Shown here: positions 26,272-37,208 of the stretch, in pieces
Numbering within the stretch: position 1 is the first letter of the stretch
Layout of the letters: every line of letters starts with the position of its first letter
DNA from: Isoetes taiwanensis
Taxonomy: Eukaryota; Streptophyta; Lycopodiopsida; Isoetales; Isoetaceae
Direction: 5' to 3'
Assembly: GCA_021234155.1 (NCBI GenBank)
Contig: JAJEKV010000070.1
Location: forward strand, 5,360,754-5,424,753
Length of the DNA: 64,000 bases
Notes under the pieces: generated by a model
Database searches by the model: none
Seen by the model: the letters and a program-made list of their open reading frames with translations, nothing else
What the model was told of the DNA's origin: nothing
Program-made: the position numbers and the translations under genes

Positions 26272-29200
26272 TTGCGGAGGCTCCAAAATGCCGATCCGAC
26301 TTCACCACATCGTCCTAATGCCAAAATTACCCTAGGGACCAAGTTACACCGGTCAGTTTTGCAAAAGAAAGAAACACTTACGCCCTACATTGCGATTATT
26401 CAATGACCACCTCTTAGGCCAATTGATTACGAAGTGTGTTGCACATGAGATAGTTTGGCGCTTCTTCGAGAAGGGGTGGGCTTACACAAAAACTTGGTCC
26501 CTAGGGCAATGTCGACGTTACTGAGTCCATTGGCGAGACGAGATCACGGTTCCCGGAGAAGGGAAGTTGCCCGCCATCGCCGGGCCTTCGGGGAGAGGAC
26601 TTTTGGGGCAAGCTATGCCAGGGTGGTTTTTTGGTCCGTGGCTCAAGTCCAACACCCCCCCTCACGTCAAGACACTTTGAAAGGTCCTAGTCAAATCGAC
26701 AAACATAGAGCCTCCAAAAACATAAACCCTATGAGTTGCCGTGTTCTAGCCCAAGTTTCGCTTTGGGTGCCGAAGTTTTGGTCTTTTTGCACTTGGGGCG
26801 TGGCCGATCACATGCGAGTTGAGAACGAGAAGCAAGGGGAACTTGTGGAATGGAGTTTGGACATGTACTCCTCCCGTTGTGGCGGTCGAAGTCAAGGCCC
26901 GCTTTTAAGGGGGTAAGACATTAAATAAATTCGTAATTAATGCATAGTACGGACTTAAATTCTGATTTTTGTCACTAGCTTCCTAAGTCTTTGCCAACAT
27001 ACTGAAACCAACTTTCAAAAATTTTGGATATGGTTTAGATCAAATAGTTTGCACTAGAACGGGCCGGGCAGCTGTTGTTTGGGCAGCCGAAGCACACACT
27101 TGCCCAAGTCAAACAAGGCCAAAAGGGACCTTGCAAGGCCTCCTCATTAGAGGGGAGAGTCCGAACCCCGTGAGGGAAGCCCCAAAAGCTTCCCGAGGCG
27201 CCTTTTTTTCGCAGCGCCCGGGGGCGACGCTAAAGACCACACTCCCGGATCTCGGTTTCGTATCCGACCGCTTGAATCCTTTGTTCCAGGAACCTGGTCA
27301 GAAGGTCCAAAAAATCCAACATCCGTCCCCCAGAACATATCAAACCGCTAAGCCCCCCTCATGGGCGGCAAACAGAAACCAAAGTGTTTTGTCGCTCGGA
27401 CATTGCGAAGAGCTCAAATGCCGATCCGACTTGTAGCCACATCGTCCGAATGCCAAAATTACCCTAGGTACCAAGTTACATGGTCAATTTTGCAAAAGAA
27501 AGAAACACTTACGCCCTACATTGCGATTCAAAGCAGCCCACCTCCTAGGCCAATTGACCACGAGTGTGTTGCACATGAGATAGTTTGGCACTTTTCGAGA
27601 AGGGTGGGTTTCGGCCACAAAACTTGGTCCCTAGGGCAATGTCGACGTTCCGAGTCCATTGGCGAGACATCCTTGTTCCTGAGGGGAAGTTGCGGCCCGG
27701 CCGCGCCGGGGCCTTCGGGAGAGGAATTTTGGGGCAAGCTGCTTCCGGGGTTTTTAGGGTCCGTGCTCCGAGGCGTCAACACCCCCTACGCCAAGACACG
27801 GCGCAAAGGTCCTAGCAAATCGACAAGGATAGAGCCTCCCAAACGTAAACCCTATGAGTTGCCGTGTTCTAGCGGTGGTTTTGCGTTTTGGGTGCCAAGT
27901 TTTGGTCTTTTGCACTTGGGACGTGGCGATCACATGCGTTGAGAACGAGAAGCAAGGGGAACTGACGGAATGGAGTTTGGACTGTACTCCTCCGTTGTGG
28001 CGATCGGAAGTCAAGGCCCGCTTTTGTAGCAAGACATTCGTAAATTCGTAATTAATGCATAGTACGGACTTAAATTCTGATTTTTGTCAGCTAGCTTCCT
28101 AAGTCTTTGCCAACATACTGAGCCAACTTTCAAAAATTTTGATATGGTTTAGATCAAATAGTTTGCACTAGAACGGGCCGGGCAAACTGTTGTTGGGCAG
28201 CGAGCCGCACACTTGCCCAAGTCAAACAAGGCGGGACCTTGCAAGGCCTCCTCATTAGGGGGAGAGTCCAACCCCGGAGGCGAGCCCCAAAAAGCTTCCC
28301 CGAGGCCTTTCCTCGCAGCCTTCCGTAAGGCGACGCTAAAGACCACACTCGGATCTCCGGTTTTCCGATCCGGCCAGTTGAATCCTTTGTTCCGTGAACC
28401 TGGTCCCAGAAGGTCCAAAAAATCCAACATCCGTCCGGAGAACATATCAAACCCACGCTCGCCCTACGGCGACATCGTAGAAACCAAAGTGTTTTGTCGC
28501 TTCGGACATTCGCGAAGGCTCAAATGCCGATCCGACTTAGCCACATCGTCCAGGAATGCCAAAATTACCCTAGGTACCAAGTTACCGCGGTCATTTTGCA
28601 AAAGAAAGAAAAACACTTAAGCTCTACATTGCGGAAGATTCGCCAGACCACCCCTAGGCCAATTGACTACGAAAGTGTGTTGCACATGAGATAGGTTGGC
28701 ACTTTTTCGAGAAGGGGTGGGTTTCTTGCCAAAAACTTGGTCCCTAGGGCAATGTCGACGTTTGCCTAACCAGTCCATTGGCGGAGACCGAGCATCACGG
28801 TTCAAGTCAGGGAAGTTGCCCGTCCGTCGCCCGTGGCCTTCCGGAGAGGAATTTTGGGGCAAGCCGCCTCCCCGTGGTTTTTTAGGGTCCGTGCTCGGGC
28901 GCCAACACCCCCCCTCTACCTCAAGACACGGCCCCTTTGGTCCTAGTCAAAATCGACAAGGATAGAAGGTCCAAACGTAAACCCTGGTGAGTTGCCGTGT
29001 TCTGGCGGGGTTTGCGTTTTGGGTGCCGAGTTTTGGTGTTTTGCACTTGGGGCGTAACCGATCACATGCGCTGAGAACGAAAGCAAGGGAACCGGCGAAT
29101 GGAGTTTGGACCGTACTCCTCCGTTGTGGCGAAATGGAAGTCAAGGCCCGCTTTGCGAGCAAGACATTCAGAATTCGTAATTAATGCATAGTAATGCGGA

Positions 29201-30387
29201 CTTAAATTCTGATTTTTGTCAGCTAGCTTCCTAAGTCTTTGCCAACATACACAGCCAACTTTCAAAAATTTTGGATAAGGTTTAGATCAAATAGTTTGCA
29301 CTAGAACGGGCGAGGCGGCTTTGTTGTTGGGCAAACGAAGCCGGCACACTTGCCCAAGTCAAACAAGGCCAGGACCTTGCAAGGCCTCCTCATTAGAGGG
29401 GAGAGTCCGAACCCCAGGCGAGCCCCCAAAAGCTTCCCCGAGCGACCTTTCTGGCAAATAAGCCCACGGGGCGACGCTAAAGACCATACTCCCGGATCTC
29501 GGTTTTCAGATCCCATAGTTGAATCCTTTGTTCCGGGAACCTGGTCCGAAGGTCCAAAAATCCAACATCCGGCCTCAGGAGAACATATCAAACCGCTTGG
29601 CGCCCCCGCGACATTAGCCAGAAACCAAGTGTTTTTGTCGTTCCGACATTGCGGAGGCTCCAAAATGCCGATCCGACTTCACCACATCGTCCCAATGCCA
29701 AAATTACCCTAGGGACCAAGTTATACGGTCAGTTTTGCAAAAGAAAGAAACACTTACGCCCTACATTTGCGGTATTCGCCAGCCCACCTCTTAGGCCAAT
29801 TGACTACGAGTGTGTTGCACATGAGATAGTTTGGCTTCTTCGAAGGGGGGTGAGCTTTCGGCCACAAAACTTGGTCCCTAGGGCAATGTCGACGTTCAGT
29901 CCATTGGCGAGAGACAGATCACGGTTCCGGGAGGGAAGTTGCCCGTCCGCGCGCCAGGCCTTCGGGAGAGGACTTTTTGGGGCAAGCTGCTTCGGGTGGT
30001 TTTAGGGTCCCTGCTGCGGCATCAACACCCCCTTTACGTCAAGACACCTACAAGGGTCCTAGTCAAATCGACAAGCATAGAGCCTCCAAAACGTAAACCC
30101 TATGAGTTGCCGTGTTCTAGCGGGGTTTCGCGTTTTGGGTGCCGAAGTTTTGGTCTTTTGCACTTGGGGCGTGGCCGATCACATGCAGTTGAGAACGCCA
30201 AGCAAGGGGAACCGACGGAATGGAGTTTGGACCTGTACTCCTCCTGTTGTGGCGGTTAGAAGTCAAGGCCCGCTTTTGCGATGCAAGACATTCATAAATT
30301 AAATGAATAAATGCATAGTAATGGGACTTAAATTCTGATTTTTTGTCAGCTAGCTTCCTAAGTCATCGCCAACATACATGTCAACTT

Positions 30388-31696
30388 TCAAAAGATACAT
30401 TAGTTAAATAAACCCATGTATCAAGTGTACATGCATTCTATACTATAAAAAATAAAAAATAAAAAAAATTTTTTTTTTTTTTAATCGTCGTAAAAAAAAC
30501 ATCATTAAACGACGTTTTGTGTCGTCGTTAAACGACGTCACGACGTCGTTAAACGACGACCTGTGATTTAAATCGAAAACAAGCGGCAATCCCGCCGCTT
30601 ATTTTCGAGCAAGCAAAGCTTATGGAGGAGCGTTTTTTGAGGCGATTTTCGGTGCGGATCTTCTTTGGGGTCTATTCTAAGTGTAAGACAAGCTTCATAA
30701 GGTATGTGCACGGATCAACCAACTCGTTTTTTGAATCTAAACTTGTTTTTGGGTAGATTTAGGGCTTTTTGTATTTGTTGCTTGTTCTTCCTTCAACCTT
30801 CATTCTTCTTCTTCCATTCTTGCATCCTTCTTCCATACATATTCTTCCATTCCCTTTGTCATCTTCTTCTTGATTCTTCCTCCTCCCTATACTACTTCTT
30901 CCTCCTCTTATTCAAATTCTTACTCTTAATCCTCCTCTTGCGCTTCATCTTCTTGGTCATTATTCTTCCTCCCCATTTTGGGTTCCTCCTCTTCTTCTTA
31001 GCCTTTTCTTCTTGAATTCTTCCATTCTTCTTCTAATTTTATCTAAGAAGACGTCGTTAAAAGATGTGAGACCCTTCTTCTTTCCAAAATTTTTCCTTGT
31101 TAGTTGTTTTATACTATTTCTTTCTAATCATTGAATTTTTTTGTTTTGCATGTACACTCCTAGCAAAATGTGTTGTTCTTTGCAAAACAAGTTGGCACCT
31201 CTTCCGTAAGGATTTAATTTTTTCAATACGCTAATAAAATACTAATGCTTTATTTAGGTTAAATTGTTATCCAAGAAGGGGCGCCATTGAAACCACCCTC
31301 CCCATTGATTTTCCATTTTTTTTTTTTTTTCCTTTAAGTTGTTTATTTATACTAATATTTTACTAATCATTGAATTTATTGTTTTGCATGTACACTCCTA
31401 GCAAATGCGTTGTTTGTGCAAAACAACTTTGCCACCTTGTACCAGGTAAGCATTTAATTTTCAATATGCTTAATGTATTGATTAATGTATTTAGCTTAAT
31501 TTATTGATTAATATATTTAGCTAAAAAAATTGGGGCTTCATTTATTTTTGTATTTTTTTAATATATTTAAGCGACATCATTTAATGACGTTAAAATCTTA
31601 TATTTCTTTATTGGTTAAATTCATTTTATAGTCTTTAAATTAAATGTATTAACTTCATACATAATAAATGTATTATTATTATGTTTTTCAATTTAC

Positions 31697-31698
<2 letters not shown>
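30388..31698. other. CACTA interior spacer with subterminal-type motifs and pyrimidine tract
   Basis: A cluster of CGTCGTTAAACGACG words lies at 30,482-30,565. A 14-base-pair hairpin (CGAAAACAAGCGGC and its near complement) lies at about 30,573-30,608. A CTT/TTC-rich tract at 30,770-31,030 gives a meaningless Phe/Leu/Ser-rich open frame. A degenerate 140-base duplication follows (31,097-31,235 and 31,332-31,475, sharing TTTTGCATGTACACTCCTAG). No gene is recognised; it may be the former promoter and leader of the CACTA. Confidence 0.5.
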
Positions 31699-31719
<21 letters not shown>

Positions 31720-31729
<10 letters not shown>

Positions 31730-33893
31730 AATCCGTTTACACAGACTTTTATCATTCAATGGACTTCATGCAAAGACCATTTTCAGATACAATTGGCAGC
31801 CTTAGGTTAGACCAGGTGTCAACTAACCTAAGCCTTAATCTGGTTACAAAATATCAAAAATTTAATTCCATTAAATACGTTGAAAAGAAGTACACTAATC
31901 ATTTCTTGGTCTTTATACCCAAGACCACAAACTGTATTGCCATTTGAGAATAAAAAAGTATACGTTCAAAGTGATATCTGATGTTGAAGCCATGTTGAAA
32001 GTTGATCTTGAATAGTCCTTAGCTTCCATGTCATGTAGACAAATAAAATATTGTATTTCTCACAACTTCAAAACAAAGAGCAAGAAGTTCGGTTACCTGC
32101 AGTAGAACCAGAGGACAGTTAGCCAAAGAATGGGTAAAAGCCTAAGCTACTAACAGGTAAGCTGTGAACTTCTTGGGTTTACCACCCTTCACTTTGTAAA
32201 AAGTCCCCTGAAATGGGCAAAACAATTGTGGAGACATGCAGACATAGGATTATTAAATTATCAGCATGTCTAATTCCCATATTATGCTGCCAACCATATA
32301 TCACAGTTAGAAAGCAGCCTTAAATTAATATGCAGTTGAATCTGGTAGTATCACTAAGCAAATATAGGAGCGAACCTATTGCCTGCTTATTGAGGCACAC
32401 AGAGATAAACAATATTGTCTACATCAAAGATACAAGACTGTTTAAGTCATTTTAGAGCATTTACGCATCTAGCTTGAACAGCAGTAATGCATAAAGCATA
32501 ATCATAAGACACACATCTTGAATGTGCATAATGCTATCTTACAGAGCTGCCTATCTCAGCCTATGCTTTAGATGTACAACTATACCACTGGTTATTTATT
32601 ACATAGAAGACATCCAAATTATGCTTATAAGAGCTAGACTTCATGCCAAATGGATCTGCTACATTAGCTATTAAGACGGTCATTTGTTCCATGTAAAAAT
32701 AAAATGATTCAAATACAACTTCAATGCATAGAATCCAAAATTATTATAAACAGGAAATGTAACCTGTTGTGCTCGAATTTGAGGGAAAACTCCAGCTTAA
32801 TGCTCGAATTTGGGGAAGATTCTAGCTTAATGCGCCACATTCTTGACATTAGATTGATCCACATAATTTTCGTAGCCATCATACTGGATTGTTCCAGTGC
32901 CATAGAATTACCAAAAATTGCTTAAGAGATGTTTGCAGGCTTAAGGTCTTCTTTCTGCCATAGCCAAAATCCTGGCGAATACTAGCCCTTGCCTACGCAT
33001 CCGAAGAAAGTTGAAGCCATGTCTAACGGAATGCAACATCAAAAGTATCTTCACATAATCGGCTACATAGTCCGCTTTGGCTCATAAATAGTCGCTTGCA
33101 TGCCTTTGGCGATTCAGGTGTGCTCTTAAGCCTTAGGCAACGGTAACTCCGCTAGAATCAAATTGGATAGTGTAGCATCATATCGAATTACGATCGCCAT
33201 TTGCTACGCTTCATAGCAAAAATTGCAAAGCAAAACATGTTAGGGCAAACTAGGCCCGCGAAAATTTAATGCCACGATGTTAGGGCAAATAATAGAATTA
33301 GAAGGGCATGCTTGATATTACTTTCCATTAACCGAGGATAATATTCATCCCTTAAAAGCATGGCATGGTATTCGTAGCTCTATAAACCACAAACATCATA
33401 AAAATTGTGCATGCAAGCCAAACTTGCTAGGTGGACAAGTGGCAAACATGCCTTCAACTTTATAAACAAAGTACATAAAGGTCAATATGATAATCTTGAA
33501 AAGGCCCTTTTCATAAAATATAATTTTTCCCACCTAAGTTCTTTCAAAAGCAAACTCTCCAAATAGCATTTACGTTTCTAGAGTTTATGGGCACCCCATA
33601 AAGTTACTCTAGTCATTTACTCACACTAAAGAAGTTGAGCAATGTTCATCCTTACCATTTTGTCCATGTCAACAAGTAATTTGCCTTCAACATATGCCCA
33701 TGCTTCCATAGTTAGTGGTCAAAGCGCATGCATGTATAGCTCACATTAGTTGAACAATGTTATCTTACCATTTTCTGAACCTTAAAATGAAGGGAACTTT
33801 AAAATGAAGGACGTCTACACATCAAAATCCATTGAACATGTACTTATTCCAGCTTCATTAACTTTTGCATCTTTGGACAATAATAAAAAAAAT
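31720..33893 (-). repeat. Direct repeat of the second element (downstream copy on the minus strand)
   Basis: Matches 34,503-36,665 over its whole length, with clustered short differences. A long A-run (31,699-31,724) borders it, which is a terminal T-run on the minus strand. Short open frames inside have no recognisable domain. Confidence 0.85.
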
Positions 33894-34502
33894 CCTTCCT
33901 CCAACCGCAGTTTGGGGGACCTTTTTCCATTATAGACAACATATCTATAATTCATGAGTTACAACAAGGAGAGCAGGGCCTTGTTGTAACAAAACCCCCT
34001 CCCCATGCTGACTTTATTCTACTCCATATTCAAAATAGATTATACTTACAAAGATTTCTTTGAGTGCTTTGCTTGTATAAGCCTCATTGCATAGAAATCC
34101 GGAAAATTGTTTGATGCTCAATGTCCAGCATCACTAGTTTAGTGATGTTTTCCTTTGTAAATCTGTTTTTGGCAAATGCAAGTAAAAGATGTAGCCATAT
34201 GGCAAATTGTGCTCCCCGTGACTTGTGACTTTTTGTTTCTCAAGCTACAAATGTCGGCTTGGCATTTTTCTTTTCTATTTTCAATGAAAGAGACTCCCTT
34301 TTCTGTATCATATGAACGGTGGTGAATTAGTTTATGAATCGGTTATTTGTATCGTAATCATCATTTTCAAAGATGCCTTATAAATATCCAATGAGTATCA
34401 ATACGATTATGTAAAAGCCATTAGTAAGTCAATGTTTACACCAAAATACAATAGTAACCATGATTAAGGTCTCTAGTAAAACTAGAAGCTGGGTGAAGAA
34501 AA
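33894..34502 (-). other. Body between the repeats of the second element, with 3' stem-loop
   Basis: 609 bases with no protein seen. The perfect 12-base-pair stem GTTACAACAAGG / CCTTGTTGTAAC at about 33,959-33,990 is the counterpart of the stem-loop at 17,756-17,784, sharing the loop GGCCCTGCTC. Confidence 0.6.
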
Positions 34503-36662
34503 AAACCTTTTAAATCCGTTTTACGGACTTTTTATCATTCAATGGACTTCATGCAAAGACCATTTTCGATACAATTAGCGCCCTTTAGGTTAGACCAGGT
34601 GTCAACTAACCTAAGCCTTAATCACGTTTACAAAATATCAAAATTTAATTCCATTAAATACGTTGAAAAGAAGTACACTAATCATTTCTTGGTCTTTATA
34701 CCCAAGACCACAAACCGATATTGCCATTTGAGAATAAAAAGTATACGTTCAAAGTGATATCGATGTTGAAGCCATGTTGAAAGTTGATCTTGAATAGTCC
34801 TTAGCTTCCATGTCATGTAGACAAATAAAATATTGTATTTCTCACAACTTCAAAACAAAGAGCAAGAAGTTCTACACTGCAGAGAACCCAGGAGGACGCC
34901 AGCCAAAGAATGGGTAAAAGCCTAAGCTACTAATTGGTAAGTCGTGAACTTCTTGGGTTTACCACCCTTCACTTTGTAAAAGTCCCCGAAATGGGCAAAA
35001 CAATTGTGGAGACATGCGCATATAGGATTATTAAATTATCGGCATGTCTAATTCCCATATTATGCCCAACCATATATCACGCTTAAGAAAGCGACCTTAA
35101 ATTAATATGCGCATTGAATCTGGTAGTATCACTAAGCAAATATAGGAGGCGAACCTATTGCCCCTTTTATTGAGGCACACAGAGATAAACAATCTTGTCT
35201 ACATCAAAGATACAAGACTATTTAAGTCATTTTAGAGCATTTACGCATCTAGCTTGAACAGCAGTAATGCATAAAGCATAATCATAAGACACACATCTTG
35301 AATGTGCATAATGCTATCTTACAGAGCTGCCTATCTCAGCCTATGCTTTAGATGTACAACTATACCAATTTATTTATTACATAGAAGACATCCAAATTAT
35401 GCTTATAAGAGCTAGACTTCATGCCAAATGGATCTGCTACATTAGCTATTAAGACGGTCATTTGTTCCATGTAAAAATAAAATGATTCAAATACAACTTC
35501 AATGCATAGAATCCAAAATTATTATAAAACAGAAATGTAACTTTGTTGTGCTTTCGGGTTTGAGGGAAAACTCCAGCAATGCTCGAATTTGGGGAAGATT
35601 CTAGCTTAATGCGCCACATTCTTGACATTAGATTGATCCACATAATTTTCAGTAGCCATCATCTTTGGATTGTTCGATTGCCATAGAATTACCAAAAATT
35701 GCTTAAGAGATGTTTGCGGGCTTAAGGTCTTCTTTCTCGCCATAGCCAAAATCCTGGCTAATACTAGCCCTTGCCTACGGATCGGAAGAAAGTTGAAGCC
35801 ATGTACCGGAATGCAACATCAAAAGTATCTTCACATAATCGGCTACATAGTCCGCTTTGGCTCATAAATAGTGCGCTTGCATGCCTTTGGCGGCTCACCA
35901 GGTTCTTAAGCCTTAGGCAACGGTAACTCCTGCTAGAATCAAATTGGATAGTGTAGCATCATATCGAATTACAGATCGGCCACTGCTACGCTTCATAGCA
36001 AAAATTGCAAAGCAAAACATGTTAGGGCAAACTAGGCCACGAAAATTTAATGCCACAGATGTTAGGGCAAATAATAGAATTAGAAGGGCATGCTGATATT
36101 ACTTTCCATTAACCAGAGGATAATATTCATCCCTTAAAAAGCATGGCATGGTATTCGTAGCTCTATAAACCACAAACATCATAAAATTGTGCATGCAAGC
36201 CAAACTTGCTAGGTGGACAAGTGGCAAACATGCCTTCAACTTTATAAACAAAGTACATAAAGGTCAATATGATAATCTTGAAAAGGCCCTTTTCATAAAA
36301 TATAATTTTTCCCACCTAAGTTCTTTCAAAAGCAAACTCTCCAAATAGCATTTACGTTTCTAGAGTTTATGGGCACCCCATAAAGTTACTCTAGTCATTT
36401 ACTCACACTAAAGAAGTTGAGCAATGTTCATCCTTACCATTTTGTCCATGTCAACAAGTAATTTGCCTTCAACATATGCCCATGCTTCCATAGTTAGTGG
36501 TCAAAGCGCATGCCTGTATAGCTCACATTAGTTGAACAATGTTATCTTACCATTTTTTCTGAACCTTAAAATGAAGGGAACTTTAAAATGAAGGACGTCT
36601 ACACATCAAAATCCATTGAACATGTACTTATTCCACTTCATTAACTTTTGCATCTTTGGACA

Positions 36663-36665
<3 letters not shown>
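34503..36665 (-). repeat. Direct repeat of the second element (upstream copy on the minus strand)
   Basis: Second copy of 31,720-33,893. An A-run at 36,666-36,692 marks its outer edge. Differences from the other copy sit in short patches, for example around 34,870-34,905. Confidence 0.85.
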
Positions 36666-36695
<30 letters not shown>

Positions 36696-36716
36696 AAAAA
36701 CATTTTTTTTTTAATA

Positions 36717-37109
36717 CACGTAAGCAACGTCGTTAAACGACATTGCTTACGTGGCTGCCACGTCGCCAACGCTTAGGTAACGCCAACGCCCGGCCGGCCG
36801 CCGCCACGCATCGTAACGCGTTAAACGCGGCGTCAAACACGTGCCACCCGCGTCGAACTCCTGCTTCAGCCGACGCCCGCGGCCGCCGGCCCGGCGTGGC
36901 ATGCGTGCGATGGCGTCGTTGAACCATCGCCACGCCGTCCGCTTTAAGACGACGCCAAGCGATAGCGTATAGCGGCAGCGTCGCCGAAAAAAGCGGCGCA
37001 AGGCGCCGTTATAGGCGTCGTTCATCGACTTTTTGGCGTCGTTCATCGACGTTCAAACGACGTCTGGACGTCGTAATAGACGTCGTAACAGGGCAACTTT
37101 TTTGTAGTG
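36717..37109. repeat. Right subterminal region of the CACTA element
   Basis: GC-rich, with repeated CGTCGTTNAACGAC words and their complements, ending TTGTAGTG. It opens with ACGTAAGCAACGTCGTTAAA, nearly the same as 11,027-11,046 at the inner edge of the left end. Confidence 0.75.
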
Positions 37110-37112
37110 TAA

Positions 37113-37208
37113 GGGGGGATTTAATTTGTAAGTGTGCAATGTAATGGTTTGTGTTATGCCTATAAAAAAATTGGCCCCTTTGATGCCTTGAACACAAACC
37201 ATTACATT
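37113..37208. repeat. MITE-like hairpin at the right flank of the CACTA
   Basis: Perfect 18-base arms (37,138-37,155 and 37,191-37,208; AATGTAATGGTTTGTGTT and complement) around a 35-base loop. The outer 40 bases are related to 9,848-9,888. The CACTA insertion site abuts its left edge. Confidence 0.55.

Larger units (their letters stand above)
20278..30387. repeat. Tandem array of about 1.13-kb units (seven full, one partial)
   Basis: The landmark GAATGCCAAAATTACCCTA or its close variant recurs at about 20,292, 21,419, 22,546, 24,432, 26,319, 27,449, 28,555 and 29,695. Spacing is 1,106-1,140 bases except for two units of about 1,887 bases that carry an extra 763-base insertion. Units share long identical blocks, interrupted by short variable patches in C/G-rich positions. 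Open frames of up to 146 codons appear in several phases but are not kept between units, so the array is judged non-coding satellite. It lies wholly inside the CACTA element. Confidence 0.9.
31699..36690 (-). mobile_element. Second repeat-body-repeat element, minus strand, RT-less relative of the 11,061 element
   Basis: Two direct repeats of about 2.17 kb (31,720-33,893 and 34,503-36,665) frame a 609-base body. Read on the minus strand, the body ends with the stem-loop TTACAACAAGG, CCCTGCTCT, CCTTGTTGTAA (33,958-33,990). This is followed by GGTTGGAGGAAGG and a T-run at the start of the downstream repeat, the same order and spacing as at 17,756-17,850. Both repeats end in GG plus a T-run, again as in the first element. 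No RT is present in the short body, so this would be a deletion derivative or non-autonomous partner. The repeats themselves do not obviously match those of the first element. The relationship is inference from shared architecture and 3' signal. Confidence 0.5.
10523..37109. mobile_element. Giant CACTA (En/Spm, CMC) transposon, 26.6 kb, with nested insertions and no visible transposase
   Basis: The left end reads CACTACAA at 10,523 and the right end reads TTGTAGTG ending at 37,109. TAA stands directly outside both ends (10,520-10,522 and 37,110-37,112), the 3-base duplication expected for CACTA elements. The first 520 and last 390 bases are GC-rich and packed with short inverted and direct copies of ACGTCGTTTAACGACGT, as CACTA subterminal regions are. 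Similar words recur internally near 30,482-30,565 and 31,570. No open frame resembling a CACTA transposase (TNPD) is seen, so it is probably non-autonomous. The bulk is nested or captured sequence: two retroelement-like units and a satellite array. The alternative, that two unrelated ends happen to pair, is unlikely given the matching TAA and matching subterminal words. Confidence 0.8.

Noticed and set aside
21008-30259. Many open frames of 60-179 codons across the tandem array
   Set aside because: They occur in several phases on both strands, are not kept from unit to unit and contain no recognisable domain; they follow from the GC-rich repeat.
30704-31015. Phe/Leu-rich 103-codon open frame
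   Set aside because: It is the translation of a TTC/CTT tract.
30482-36720. Telomere-type repeats that endonuclease-lacking Penelope elements favour
   Set aside because: No TTTAGGG runs were seen next to either element.
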